Assembly: GCA_020002185.1 (NCBI GenBank)
Contig: CM034533.1
Location: forward strand, 52,409,568-52,473,567
Direction: 5' to 3'
Source: Paraescarpia echinospica
Taxonomy: Eukaryota > Annelida > Polychaeta > Sabellida > Siboglinidae
DNA length: 64,000 nt
Made by a program: the position numbers and the translations under genes. The notes under the pieces are model-generated. The model was not told the DNA's origin and did not search any database. It was given only the letters and a program-made list of their open reading frames with translations. Shown here piece after piece: positions 1 to 10,809 of the stretch. Each line of letters starts with the position of its first letter. Position 1 is the first letter of the stretch.

Positions 1-466
1 TTGTGAAAATGAGAACTTTCTCACGTCTAATCTACACTGCTCCTTTACTAATGTAACTTTATGTCCTCTAGTCTTTCTATCTTTCTTAACTGAAAAAAAC
101 ATATTTCTATCAATATTTTCATAACCATTCAATATTTTAAACACTTCTATCTGATCTCCTCTCAATCTCCTGGTCTCTAGTGTTGTTAAACCACATTCTT
201 TTAGGCGTTTTTCATAACTAAGATCCCTCAGTTTTGGTATCATTTTAGTCGCTCTCCTCTGTACTCTTTCTAGCATATCTATGTCCTTCTTGCGGTATGG
301 CCTCCATGATTGTATACAATATTCTAAATGAGGCCTAACTATTGTTTTGTACAGCGGTATTATTAGATCTTTTTCTTTATATGCTATATTTCACCTAATC
401 AATCCAAGGATTTGATTTCCTTTTGAAGCTGCAATTCCACACTGCTCTGAAACCTTCATGTCAGCA

Positions 467-1375
467 CTAATTGTCAGCCCTAAGTCTTTCTTTTACAGTA
501 GTACTTAGTACAGTTCCCCCCATTGTATATTCTACATATTCGTTCCCATGTCCTGTGTGAAGGCATTTACATTTCCCAAAATTGAACAACATTTGCCACT
601 TTTCAGACCATTTGATCAACCTGTCAAGATCATCTTGTAAATGCTGTCTATCTCCATCACTTTTAATCCTTCTAAACACTTTTGTATCATCTGCAAATTT
701 CAACACCTTGCTAGCTATATCATCGTCCAAATCGTTTATATATATTAAGAATAATATAGGTCCCAGTACTGATCCCTGTGGAACCCCACTCAAAACTGAT
801 TTCCAGTTTGAAGCCTCCCCATCAACAACTACCCGTTGTCTTCTGTCAATCAGCCATTTTTCTATCCAGTTAATTATACCATTTCCTATGCCATGGGCTT
901 TTAGTTTAAGCAGTAATCTCTGATGTGGCACTTTGTCGAAAGCTTTTTGAAAATCTAAGTAGATGATATCTACTGGTGATCCATCATCTACCCACTTAGT
1001 GATATCTTCCAAAAAACATAACATATTTGACCTCGCTTTTAGAAACCCGTGTTGAGATGGGTTTATCAAGTTATGTTTAACAAGAAAATCCACCATGTGA
1101 TCTTTAATTAGTCTTTCTAATAATTTACAAATCACCGATGTTAAACTAACTGGTCTATAATTATTTGACTTGTTTCTCGAACCTTTTTTAAATAACGGTA
1201 TAATGTTTGCTTCTTTCCATTCTAAAGGAACCGCTCCCTCTTCTAATGACAAGTTGAAAACTGTTGCAAGCGGTATGCTAATTTGTTCTACAATTTCCAC
1301 TAGTAGTTTGGGTGGAATACCATCCACTCCAGGTGATTTATTTTCCTTCATAGCCCTAATTTTCTTAGCTACCAT
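467..1375 (-). pseudogene. LINE-A copy 1 reverse transcriptase fragment
   Basis: A 302-codon open stretch with reverse transcriptase motifs in order: KSPGVDGIPPKLL, the YRPVSLTSVICKLLERL block, the IYLDFQKAFDKVPHQRLL palm motif (first catalytic Asp), [20 protein letters not shown], and the FADDT catalytic pair. The frame is lost at about 480 through a one-base deletion in a T run that copy 4 (57375) keeps, so the C-terminal part (60-480) continues in another frame. Another frameshift near 1420 separates it from the endonuclease. Nine bases present in copy 4 between 'KARS' and 'MLCFL' are missing here. It is not functional. Confidence 0.88.
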
Positions 1376-1398
1376 TTCTGGGGTTACAATTAACTGTC

Positions 1399-2271
1399 TT
1401 AAATAGTCTGATTCTGCCCCTTGAACTTAGCCTCTGGTACTGGCAGTGAACTAGTGTCTTCTCTGGTAAACACTGAACTAAAATACTCATTTAGGTCTTC
1501 AGCCATTAAGAATCCTTCTGATATTATATTTCCAGCGCTATCTTCTAGAGGACCGACCTTATCCTGAACTTTCTGTTTGCTTCGAACATACGCATAAAAA
1601 CTCTTGCTGTCATGTTTTATATTACAAGCTAATTTATGTTCATAGCTTCTCTTTGAATTTCTAATTTCAGCTGTAGCTTGGTTTAGTGCTTCTTTATAAA
1701 GGTTGTAGTCTTCGTCATTGCCAGTACGTCTATAAGACTTCCACATCATTTGTTTATACTTAATTTTTCTAATGGCTTCTTTCGATAAGTATTTCTTTCT
1801 GGTCCGTTTCCCTTGTTTTTTGAAGGGAACAAATTTATCTACGATGCACTCTATTTCATTCTTTAAGATATTCCAGCATTCTGTTGCTGTCTTATTCTTC
1901 AGTGTATTATTCCAGTCTATCTTTGCTAAATATTTCCTCATTTCCTTATATCTTCCTTTGTGGAAATTTCTCCTCAACTGCTTTTTATTATTTCTTTCTG
2001 ATTTTACTTTAATGGTAAAATGTATCTGGTTGTGATCACTACTTCCAAGAGGCTCACATAATTTAACATTGTCAACTAATTCATTCTGTGAGGACAAAAC
2101 TAAGTCTAACACATTCTCTCCCCTGGTTGGTTCTAGCACATGTTGAGAAAGGAAACTATTTTGTACTAAAACTAAAAACTTGTGGTCCTCACTACCCATA
2201 CTCTGTAGAGATTTCCATTTTATATGCCCATGGTTAAAATCCCCCATAATAACACAGTCCCGTTTGCTCAC
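1399..2271 (-). pseudogene. LINE-A copy 1 endonuclease-to-RT linker fragment
   Basis: A 290-codon stretch. It begins with the CVIMGDFNHGHIKW motif (Asp and Asn of the exonuclease-endonuclease-phosphatase fold), continues through LDLVLSSQNELVDNV and the SDHNQIHFTI motif (catalytic Asp-His), then a basic linker and the YVRSKQKVQDKVGPLED segment that precedes the RT in this family. The N-terminal endonuclease motifs are missing because of the 5' truncation at about 2369. It ends by frameshift before the RT. Confidence 0.85.
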
Positions 2272-2369
2272 TTCCCTTATAGCGTTTTGTATTTTTTCAT
2301 TCTCTTCTATGCTTATGTTTGGACTTCGATAAACTAATCCAACCGTTAACGTTGAGTTTCCTGTAACGT

Positions 2370-2892
2370 GTTGCTACCTCATGTGCTCTATCATGAAGTC
2401 GAAGTAATATTAAGTAATGATAAATAATAATAAGAAATCCTCAAATCGTCATGAAAACACCAGAATCGGAATCCGTGACCCCCAAAACCTATATCCAGAA
2501 ACCAATATCGTCGTTCTATGTCAACTAGCTCCTAAATTATGGCATTTTAATGCATTTTTAGCATTTGGGCAGGCAATTTGGCAGCCACATTGGATTGTTC
2601 TGCAATAAGAACTCAACCAATCTTGATGAAAACCTCATAAATAGATTCCCTGCCCCCCAAAACCTATGGCTAGACACCAAGATCACCTTCATAAGTCAAT
2701 TCGTTCAGAAGTTATGTCATTTCTAGCAATTCGGCGGCCATCTTGTCGGCCATATTGGATTCTGAAAAATGCAAGCGGGTGTGAAGTCCACACCCAGTGG
2801 ATTTTGTTACTAAATCACATGGACTAATAAAAAATGCAAAGAAATGGTTTTAGGGAGACATGACAAGGTCTTCTGGTTGAGCCACATGACTA
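2370..2892. other. Non-coding stretch with a degenerate dispersed repeat
   Basis: No coding potential seen. The segment about 2500-2790 holds two related blocks, each with 'CCCCAAAACCTAT' and 'GGCC(A)CATTGGATT' type motifs about 150 bases apart, suggesting an old internally duplicated repeat. Similar 'AAGATGGCC' motifs occur near 52330-52530. Confidence 0.4.
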
Positions 2893-3110
2893 CATGCATA
2901 TTTACCTTTAAGAATATTGCGTCTTAGCGCACTTTTGAAGTAAATAACGCCCCGGTTTGCATTAACATACGCCGTTATATTGCTCATTTTACGAGCACGA
3001 TGCGGTAACGCACGGCCGCAGCTATGCACACTAGCGCAAACTGGGTAATTAATTTGTGCTTCAAAAGTGCGCTAAGACACAATATGTTCGTAATATAAAT
3101 ATGCTTGGGA
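2893..3110. repeat. Palindromic MITE-like element with arms of about 70 bp
   Basis: The left arm (about 2893-2965) and right arm (about 3035-3110) are inverted copies. The best block, 2914-2940 against 3059-3085, differs at one position of 27. The arms then diverge but stay alignable inward to the 'GGTTTGC/GCAAACTG' blocks. There is no ORF. Long terminal inverted repeats without coding sequence are typical of non-autonomous DNA transposons. One arm plus the following ~120 bases recurs at 10380-10535. Confidence 0.7.
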
Positions 3111-3348
3111 TGATGTTGAATGATGGAACTAACGCTCTTAGGTATCAAAGTTAGACAAAACTCAAGTTATAACGGCGAAATTGAGGTGGATCTGGATTCT
3201 ACACAAGTGCCGAAGTGCTTTCTACCCCATGGACACGAACAGTCATTCATAGGCCCATTCGTACGTTTTTGCGTCAGTTTGTTCCGCTCATAAAATAAGT
3301 AGGTCAAACGTTGTCTATGCGACGTGTTTTGCGCAACTAGTACCTCGG

Positions 3349-4278
3349 ATGGAAGGTAAATCTTACTGGTGGTACTTATTATATAAGATTGACGCAGAAC
3401 TGGTGCAGCACGTGCTGCGACTCGAACAGGTGATGTTTGGCATAAGCAGACACGATGTGATGAAGTTGGCGTATGACATTGCAGAGCGAAATGTATTTGC
3501 TAATAGCTTCAAAAAGGACAAACAACGAGCTGGAAAAGACTGGTTTGTTTCGTTCATGAAAAGACATCCGAACCTTTCCTCGCGCAAAGCTGACGCTACT
3601 TCACTTGCTCGTCCGTCAGGTTTCAACAGAGAAACAATATCAACATATGTTGACATCCTTGAAAAGGTCCTCGACGAGAACAAGTTCCCCGCGACCAGAA
3701 TTTATAACGTTGATGAAACGGGACTATCCACAGTTCAAAAGTGCCAGAAAGTCGTCGTATCTCAGAAAGGCAAACAGCAGGTGGGAGCGATTACCAGCGG
3801 AGAGAGAGGTGCCAATACCACAGGAGTGTTCATCGTTAGTGCATCGGGGAACTATTTTCTGCCAATGTTGATCTTCAAACGGAAACGCATGAAACCAGAA
3901 CCAGAAGAAGGTGCGCCTGCTGGGACTGTGTTCCGGTGTACGGACCGTGGGTGGATGGACTCGGAGACGTTCCTCGTTTGGCAGCAGCACTTCATCGCGA
4001 CGGTGAAACCACTCATTGACAACAAAGTACTGCTGCTATCGGATGGGCATTCAACTCGCACAAAGAATCTAGATGCCATACTCATGGCACGGGATGCAGG
4101 TGTGATCATGTTGTCATTCCCCCCACACATCATCCATAGATTGCAACACACAACACAACATTCACAACAGCACGCCATTCCATACAATATTATTGACATC
4201 TCTCCACAGCCACTCAAAGAACTAAGGTTAATGAAAAGGAAATCAAACACTATCTATTTTTACATCCAGTCCCTATAA
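3349..4278 (+). pseudogene. Pogo/Tigger-type DDE transposase, truncated
   Basis: Residues of this 309-codon ORF follow the pogo layout. A CENP-B-like helix-turn-helix (about residues 20-85; LAYDIAERN, AGKDWFVSFMKRHP, LSSRKADATSLAR) is followed by the DDE_1 domain, with first Asp in YNVDETGLSTV (about 124) and second Asp in LLLSDGHSTRTKN (about 230). After the PPHIIHRLQ block the sequence turns into low-complexity 'HTTQHSQQH' and leaves the family pattern just where the third catalytic residue should follow, so the enzyme is dead. A separate PHD-like finger follows at 4286-4549. No clear terminal inverted repeats were found. Confidence 0.8.
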
Positions 4279-4285
4279 AGCCTCT

Positions 4286-4549
4286 TTGGTACTAATTAAA
4301 GACAAAATGAAACAGACAAAAAGTCATGCAACGAAGCGAACCAAAACACAAAGGCGGTGTTACCATCAGAACAAGACAAGCCGTAAGCAGAAGAGCAATG
4401 ACGATTCTTGGTTCTGTTTTATGTGTGAAGAAATTGTCAAAGAAGACATAGTTAAATGTCAGGCTTGCTCCAGGTGGGCACATACTGCATGTGCCGACAT
4501 TTACAAAGAGGAGAATATGTATGCGGATTATGTAATAATTAGGAGGTGA
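4286..4549 (+). pseudogene. PHD-like zinc finger, C-terminal part of the pogo-type transposase
   Basis: An 87-codon stretch in a different frame from the transposase ORF just upstream. It contains WFCFMC, VKCQACSRWAHTAC and similar spacing: C-x2-C, C-x2-C, then W-A-H-x2-C. This is the zinc-finger tail found at the end of several pogo-type transposases. The finger is incomplete, since the final C-x2-C pair is missing. The frame break and the lost third catalytic residue suggest an internal deletion around 4135-4290. Confidence 0.6.
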
Positions 4550-5060
4550 AAACATATCCTCCAATGCATAACGACGAGATAACAATATTTATTGTACAAT
4601 TTTGTTGCATCATTTGGTGTTTTATTAACATTCTGTACAGTTACTGATGGTATCTGGCATGTCTCAGGTAGGCGTAGCATATGTATGTGATTTGTGGAAG
4701 AATTAGGTAAAACTAATCGTTCCTTTCATGCATAAGGGTTGATAAAAATTATATATTTCTGTTGCTGAATTTTGGGGTTCGTTTTGACTGTGCCCATTGT
4801 GTAGCCGTGGCCAATATAGAGATCACGTTTGCGGGTTATGTAATAAAATAATTAAGTTGATAATTGTGTTCGTTCATTTATAATATGTGACATACATTTC
4901 TGTTGTATAATTTTGCGTAATTTGAAAATGTAAAGGAAGACATGTTTGAATGTCTGGTTGGCGAGTTGTGCAATAATAATTAGTAAATAAATGTTTATCA
5001 TTGATTTATATAGACTAGATAGTCATTTTTGCTGCGTAATTTGGTGGTACAAACTATCCG
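4522..5060. repeat. Degenerate tandem repeat of about 130-160 bp
   Basis: The motif 'GCGGGTTATGTAATAA' and its variants occurs near 4522, 4831 and 4961. The motif 'TTGCTGxATTTTGGxG' and its variants occurs near 4602, 4762, 4902 and 5029. The order of motifs is the same in each unit, so this looks like an old tandem duplication that begins inside the zinc-finger region. Confidence 0.5.
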
Positions 5061-6279
5061 TAACATTCTATGGCTTTTACTTCCATTTTTATTCAGGTAT
5101 TTCATTAGGAAGTAGGCAATACCCTCTTTTCCCCTACATATCAGAACATACCACAGTTTCCGTTGTTTTCAACGCTCACAAACGGAAACATGATATTTTG
5201 TAAATGGTGCTAACATTTTAAGAAAAGTGGCAGGGGGCCCGGTTTGGGCAGGGGGCCCGGTTTGCACGTTGTTCGCCTACTTCCCTCAGCTTGTCGTGCC
5301 GGATTTTACCAACTGCTCGGCTCATGTAGGTCTATATACCAGGAATCTAAACTGCGACGCGGTATTTCTGTGTCTTGACAATCAGCCACCGGTGTAGAAA
5401 TTTCAAAACACTACTCAACATGAAAACACTCTAGGGTGTGTGTTGGTGAGTGCGTGAACTCGTGCATGAGTACGTGAGTGCGTCCGTGTGTGAGTGCATG
5501 CGTGCATGCGGGCGTACATGTGCGGGTGTAGCCCAGCCTGTTGATGGACAGATCTTCCTTAGTCGTAACACGCGTGAAGGAATCCGTACGATAGTATGGG
5601 TGTTTTTGTTGTCAGATCATAGACTAGTCTATTACTTCACTAATCACTAGGTGGCAGCACGATATAGAGTGAATTTCCCACAACCAGACGCGTTGGCTCA
5701 GCCAGTATTTGCAATGTGAATATGGCACATTGCATTCCTGATTGTTGCATTACTTCATTTTTCCAACACTCGTTCATTCGTCACTCACACCCTCATATTT
5801 CATCAATCCACCCCTCACTTATTCGCCAACATCATCTCTCTGAAATGCTTATGGTTAGGCTATCTGTCTTAATACGTGATATCTGTGCATTTGCACACAT
5901 TTGTTTTGCTTTGTTCATGTCGCAATATTACTTTCTTATACACCTAATTAGAGTCTGTTGTAAAAAAGAATTTTTTTTAAAGTAGCAATAAAGTTTATAT
6001 TATATTATGTTGTGTTTTATGAGTGTCATTTATAATTACCATGTGTGCGTGCGTGCGTGAGTGTGTGTGTATGCAGGTATAGAGGCTTGAGTGTACGTGG
6101 AAATCACAAGGCCACAGCTGACCATTGCACCTTTTTGTGATCCCGCTGAAATTATTCGCGGCCACTCAGTTGATCTTTGCGAATCAGGGGGCGCTGTTGA
6201 CCAACATCACATCAGTGTACTGGCGATACTTGGGAATGTTATCAACTGCCACCCACGGCTTGCGAGGATAAATCAGTCT
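5061..6279. other. Non-coding interval
   Basis: No gene recognised. It contains a short direct duplication of 'GGGCAGGGGGCCCGGTTT' type sequence at about 5227-5265, GT-rich runs at 5436-5520 and 6045-6080, and otherwise unique AT-rich sequence. Confidence 0.4.
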
Positions 6280-6450
6280 GAAAGTGTGGGTGTTTTTGCA
6301 AGGTCTGACAGCATAAAAACACTGCATGGGCTGCAACATCTAGTAGACCGGTGTTGCGTACCAGCAAACCTCGCCGTGCCACAATACCTCGCTCCATGTT
6401 AAACTATAGGGCGCCATGGCCAGTCGCAAGCAATCAGCCATGGCGTTTTT
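6280..6450 (+). repeat. Dispersed repeat, inverted relative to 11165-11330
   Basis: The block around 6340-6435 (ACCTCGC, AAACTATA, CGCCATGGCCA in order) matches the reverse complement of about 11165-11250. Both copies can be read as a decayed peptide with 'YLAP', 'TI.RHGQ' in common. It sits directly upstream of the RTE-like LINE and may be part of its leader. Confidence 0.55.
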
Positions 6451-6887
6451 CGCCAGCGAGGCTTTTCAGCACGGCTAAACACCTCCAAAACTCTGTCAAT
6501 GCCGGTCCCAAGCCCGGATTTGAAAAGAGGAGGTTTGGGCAAAGGGCTAACAACCCTTTCCCGTAAAAATCAGATTGTTACGAAGACATCGACCAATGGA
6601 ACTGTACTGAACTTGGGAAGGGAGGGCTTCCATGGAGAGTATGCAATGCAGTGAAAGCCGGAAGGAAGCTACATCGCCGATGTCCTTCTTATCTACCAAG
6701 AAACTTTCAAAAAATCGGAACATGGAGCGTGAGAACCATGTACGAAGCAAACAAAGCAGGCCAAATAGCAAGGGAACGACGTGCCTACAACATCACAGTA
6801 TTAGGACTATGCGAAACAAGGTGGACACAGTCAGGACAAGTCAGACTAAACACAGAAGAAATTATACTTTACTTGGGGCATGAAGAA

Positions 6888-7571
6888 ATCAAATCAAATC
6901 AAATCAAATTTATTTATACACCACATATCTCTACAAAGCAGATTCAGGGGTGTTTACAAACTAAAACATGATGTAAGAATACACGTTGTCGTTATAATAT
7001 TTCAATACATGGGTTACATATGCTAACACAACTACACATTTCGATTATTATCTAGGCCATATACAACATTAAGATGTATATGTATGTATTTAAAAATACA
7101 ATAAATTACGAAAAAGCCTGATTAAAGAGAAATGTTTTCAGGTCTCTCCTAAAAAGTCCAGAGTCACGTTGGCTTCTTAGCTCTAGTGGAAGAGAGTTCC
7201 AGAGAGTGGGACCTGCACATGAAAATGCGCGTCGGCCGTACCGTTCCAGGTTAACTCTAGGAACAACCATGAGAAACTGGTCGGCCGAGCGAAGACTACG
7301 ACAGGGAACATATGCACATATACGGTTGGCAAGGTACTGTGGTGTGTTTGCATACACAGCGCCGTGCATCAAGGTCAGCAGTTTAAACTGAATTCGCTGC
7401 GCCACAGGTAGCCAATGCAGCTCTCGTAGTGCCGCCGTCATGCTGTGTTGGTCACGCCGACGTATGCCGAGGACGACACGCGCAGCTGATCGCTGGACCA
7501 TCTCTAGTCGGTGCAACAAGGTTCCCGTAATGCCATACAGGGCCGCGTTTCCGAAGTCGAGTCGCGACGTA
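6888..7571 (-). mobile_element. 5'-truncated LINE nested in the RTE-like LINE
   Basis: Inserted into the endonuclease part of the surrounding LINE. The host reading frame stops at 6887 (LGHEE) and resumes at 7578 (DAHHTERVAFVLS). The hexamer GAAGAA flanks both sides (6882-6887 and 7572-7577) as the target duplication. The inserted element runs on the minus strand. Its 3' end on the left is an (AAATC)n tail at 6888-6910, and only the last ~140 codons of its RT remain. Confidence 0.82.
7106..7519 (-). pseudogene. C-terminal region of an L2/Rex1/CR1-type LINE reverse transcriptase
   Basis: A 137-codon open stretch with the post-RT signature of this LINE group: LEMVQRSAARVVL, LHWLPVAQRIQFKLLTL, RSADQFLMVVPR, RAFSCAGPTLWNSLPLELR and a final FRRDLKTFLF. 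The catalytic core is missing through 5' truncation. The frame is still open, so the insertion is probably younger than the heavily broken RTE-like LINE around it. Confidence 0.85.
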
Positions 7572-10033
7572 GAAGAAGATGCCCATCACACAGAAAGAGT
7601 GGCGTTCGTGTTGTCACAAGAGGCAAAGAGCGCCCTCATCAGCTGGGAGGCAGTGGAACCAAGGATCATCTATGCTGCATTCAAAACAAAGAAGAAAACG
7701 ATCAAGCTAAACATCATACAATGCTAAGCACCAACAAATGACAAGGATTCAGAAACAAAGGAACAATTCTACAACAGGCTGCAAGCATTGTTCGAAAAAT
7801 TGAAGGACAAGGACATGACGATACTCATGGGAGACTTCAATGCCAAAATAGGATCAACAAACAGCGAGTACGAAGAAGTTTGGGCAGACATGGCCTGGGG
7901 ACAATATATGGAAATGGAAAGATGAACACAGCAGAATTCACAAAGCTACATGGATATTGCCAGACCACCATACAGAAAACCAAAATGACCACGTCTGTGT
8001 AGAAAGAAAGTTCAGCAAATCACTGCAACACGTGCCGGTACATAGAGGAGCAGACAAAGCCTCAGACCACCACCTAGTGCTGGCCAGACTGAAGTTGAAG
8101 CTGCAGTAGGGAGATGTAAAGAGGAGCACCAGAACAAGATACAATCTGGACTTCCTAAAGGACAGAGTCACAACAGAGACATTCCGACTCACAATCAGCA
8201 ACAAATTTGAAGTCTTACAAGACCTCTCGAAGAAGGAAACATGGACATAGACACCCAGTAGCAAAAGATCAAGGAAATATGGGCCAGCACATGCAGCGAA
8301 GTCTTAGGAAAGAAAAAATACCAACGGAAGGGGTGGATCTCTATGGACACTATCAACAAAGTACAAGTGAGGAAGGAAAAGAAAGGCGCAATTAACAACA
8401 GCTGAACTAGAGCAGCGAAAGCATCAGCCCAGGAACAGTATGCAGAGACAAACAGAGCGGTCAAGAAAAGCGTAAAAAGAAAAAGTACAAGCACACAGAC
8501 AGACCAATCAATTACAAGAACGGCAACGTACTTACCAATGACGAAGAACAGTTGACGAGATGGAGGGAACAATTTGAAGAACTGCTGAACCGACCACCAC
8601 CACAGAACCCACCAATATCCCATCAGCAAATAAACTGCGAAAAACCAAGCAAGGCAGAGATCGATAAAGCCATCCATCTCCTGAAGAAAGGAACAGCATC
8701 CGGCCCAGATTAAATTCCTGCCAAGGCAATCATGGCAGACATGGACACCTCCACAGAGATGCTGCATGATCTGATTGGAAATATAAGGGAACAAGACTAA
8801 ATACCGACTGAATGGAAAGGAGGGTACCCGGTGAAACTCCCAAAGAAAGGAGACCTGTAGGAATGCAAAAACTACAGAGAAATAATGCTCCTGTCAGTGC
8901 CCTGAAAGATCCTGAACAGAGTCATCTTGGACAGACTGAAAACAGTAGTGGACGCAAGACTCAGAGATCACCAGGCAGGCTTCCGTAAAGATAGATCATG
9001 CACCGACCAAATAGCAACACTCCGAATCATAGTTGAACAATCACTGGAATGGGATTCATCCCTCTATGTAAACTTTGCAGACTATGAGAAGGCATTTAGC
9101 CTTGACAGGGAGACTACAATCTACAATCAGAGAAATTTATTTCGCTGACAAAAAGTAACTATGAAGGCATGGCATATAAGGTCATTCATGTAGGACAACT
9201 CTCAGACTCATTTATGGTTAAGACAGGAGTGAGGCAATGTTGCCTTCTGTCACCATTCCTCTTCCTGCTTGCCATAGATTGGATTATAAAAAAGACAACG
9301 GAAAACAGAAGAAATGGTATCCAGTGAACACCTTGGAGCCAGTTGGAGGACCTGGACTTTGCACATTACCTCGCTGTCCCGTCCCACAGTCACCAACAGA
9401 TGCAGGAGAAAACAGAGCAGCTTCTAAACACAGTGTCAACACAAATAGGACTCAACATCAACAGAAGCAAGACACATATCATGAAAGCCAACACGAAGAA
9501 TAACAGCCCAGTTATATTAGGAGGGGAACCACTGGAAGAAACCGACTCCTTCACATACATGGGAAGTGTAATTAACAAGAGGAGGCACAGAAGAAGACGG
9601 CAAAACAAAGATACAAAAAGATAGAGTGGCATTTCTCATTTTGAGAAACATTTGGAAGGCACAACAAATCAAGTTTAACACGAAATTAAAGATGTTCAAC
9701 TCAAATATCAATTCAGTGTTACTCTATGTATTGGACACATGACAAATTACACAGAAAATACTAAAACGATTACAGACCTTCATCAACAAATGCCTGCGCA
9801 GAATCATATACCTAAAGCGGTCAGACAAGGTACCAACATTACACTATGGGAATGAACCAAACATTTACCAACAGAAAACGAGAAACACCTGACAGAGAGA
9901 CACAGAAAGCGAAAGAAAGTAGATGGGAAAAACCTGGAAAGAAATTGAGAAAATGGCAGCAAACCGACAACAGTGGAGGACCATTGTCGATGGCCTATGC
10001 TCCCAGCGAGCAAACAGACCTAAGTAAGTAAGT

Positions 10034-10379
10034 AAACACCTCCAAATCATCTTTATTTTATTCAAAGAAATTATTTTATTTCCAAGTAAAACATTATATA
10101 TTTCAAAAGTATATATACGAAGTTTTGATATTCTCGTATAAAATAAGTATTTTGACAAGGACTATAGCTATAAAGTAAAGTTATATTTCACCTAACCTCA
10201 CCCCTTTGATATAGCCAGTATGTGGTATGTGCAGTGTTCAACATTATTCCGTCAACTATTTCGTCGGGCCGGTAACGTTGAAAACGTGCCCGCAAGACCG
10301 GCAGATTGTTAAAAAGAAAATAATGGACCACTTATCTACTGTCCGAGCCAACCTCGATTTCGTCATTATAACTACACGT
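10034..10379. other. Non-coding AT-rich interval
   Basis: No gene or recognisable repeat seen. Confidence 0.3.
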
Positions 10380-10535
10380 TTATCAAAAGTGAGCTAAGGT
10401 GCGATATGTTTTTAATGTAGATATGCATGAGATGATGTTGAATGATGACGATAACACACGAGATATAACATTAAGCAACACAAATTATTGTGACGACGAA
10501 GTGGAGGTGGGCCCGGATACTACACAAGTGCCAAT
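10380..10535 (+). repeat. Partial copy of the palindrome arm and flank from 3060-3215
   Basis: Ordered matches to 3060-3215: CAAAAGTG.GCTAAG, ATATGC, then GATGATGTTGAATGATG, then a block near GAGGTGG ending in TACTACACAAGTGCC. The other arm of the palindrome is absent here. Confidence 0.6.
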
Positions 10536-10647
10536 GATGGTTACATTTGTGTACTTCAGAACGGTAAAATTAACGTAAGTGTCGTACAAAAACAAGTTGG
10601 AAAAACAATAAAATGTCGAGCTCATCAATGCTGACAGATTGATTAAG

Positions 10648-10809
10648 TTTAGTTTCTTAGTGCTGGCACTTCCAGCGAGTTCCGCTGAATGTGAAAGAGG
10701 CTTCAACACAGTGAAACGAGTGCAGAGTTCAAGACTGAGTTTCGAACTGCATGAAGCCATCCACAATGTCCGCTATCATCAACATCCAGCTGCATTCACC
10801 CGACATGGC
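10648..10809 (+). pseudogene. hAT transposase C-terminal dimerisation domain, remnant
   Basis: A short open stretch reads LALPASSAECERGFNTVKR followed by VQSSRLSFELHEA. This is the very characteristic hATC signature (small-residue run, then the conserved ER-x-F-x-x-x-K block), which mediates dimerisation of hAT transposases. A stop follows at about 10807. A one-step frame change would then continue into an acidic 'SELDSDSDS' tail at about 10855. Nothing else of the transposase is left. Confidence 0.75.

Larger units (their letters stand above)
1..2369 (-). mobile_element. CR1-like LINE ('LINE-A'), copy 1, 5'-truncated and cut by the window edge
   Basis: A non-LTR retrotransposon remnant running right to left. 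It carries, in order on the minus strand, the end of an endonuclease domain, a reverse transcriptase and the start of a C-terminal region whose 3' end lies outside the window. It is nearly identical in sequence to the copy at 56677-59297, but the two carry different small deletions, so they decayed separately. Homology to the other copies stops near 2369, inside the endonuclease, which is the usual 5' truncation of target-primed reverse transcription. Assignment to the CR1 group rests on the ORF1 layout of copy 3 (PHD finger plus SGNH esterase). Confidence 0.9.
6480..10033 (+). mobile_element. RTE-like LINE, decayed, with a nested LINE inside
   Basis: A plus-strand non-LTR retrotransposon broken by many stops and frameshifts. 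Recognisable pieces in order are an endonuclease start (GTWSVRTMYEANKAGQ, LGLCETRW; 6715-6885), the resumption after the nested insertion (ILMGDFNAKIGS; about 7818), an RT palm region near 8925-9150 (DHQAGFRKDRSCTDQIATLR, then a YVNFADYEKAF block), FLLAIDWIIKKTT (about 9260), and the thumb region (QIGLNINRSKTH, FTYMGSVIN; 9343-9624). The 3' end is a short (TAAG)n tail at 10017-10033. A second 3' end of the same type lies inverted at 44861-45075. RTE affiliation is from motif style and is less sure than LINE status. Confidence 0.8.

Noticed and set aside
582..923. Plus-strand open frame (also at 57468-57809 and 47258-47689)
   Set aside because: Antisense of the LINE-A reverse transcriptase. 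It recurs in each copy for that reason.
8195..8794. 199-codon hydrophobic minus-strand frame resembling a membrane protein
   Set aside because: Lies antisense to the decayed RTE-like LINE, whose plus-strand motifs continue on both sides.
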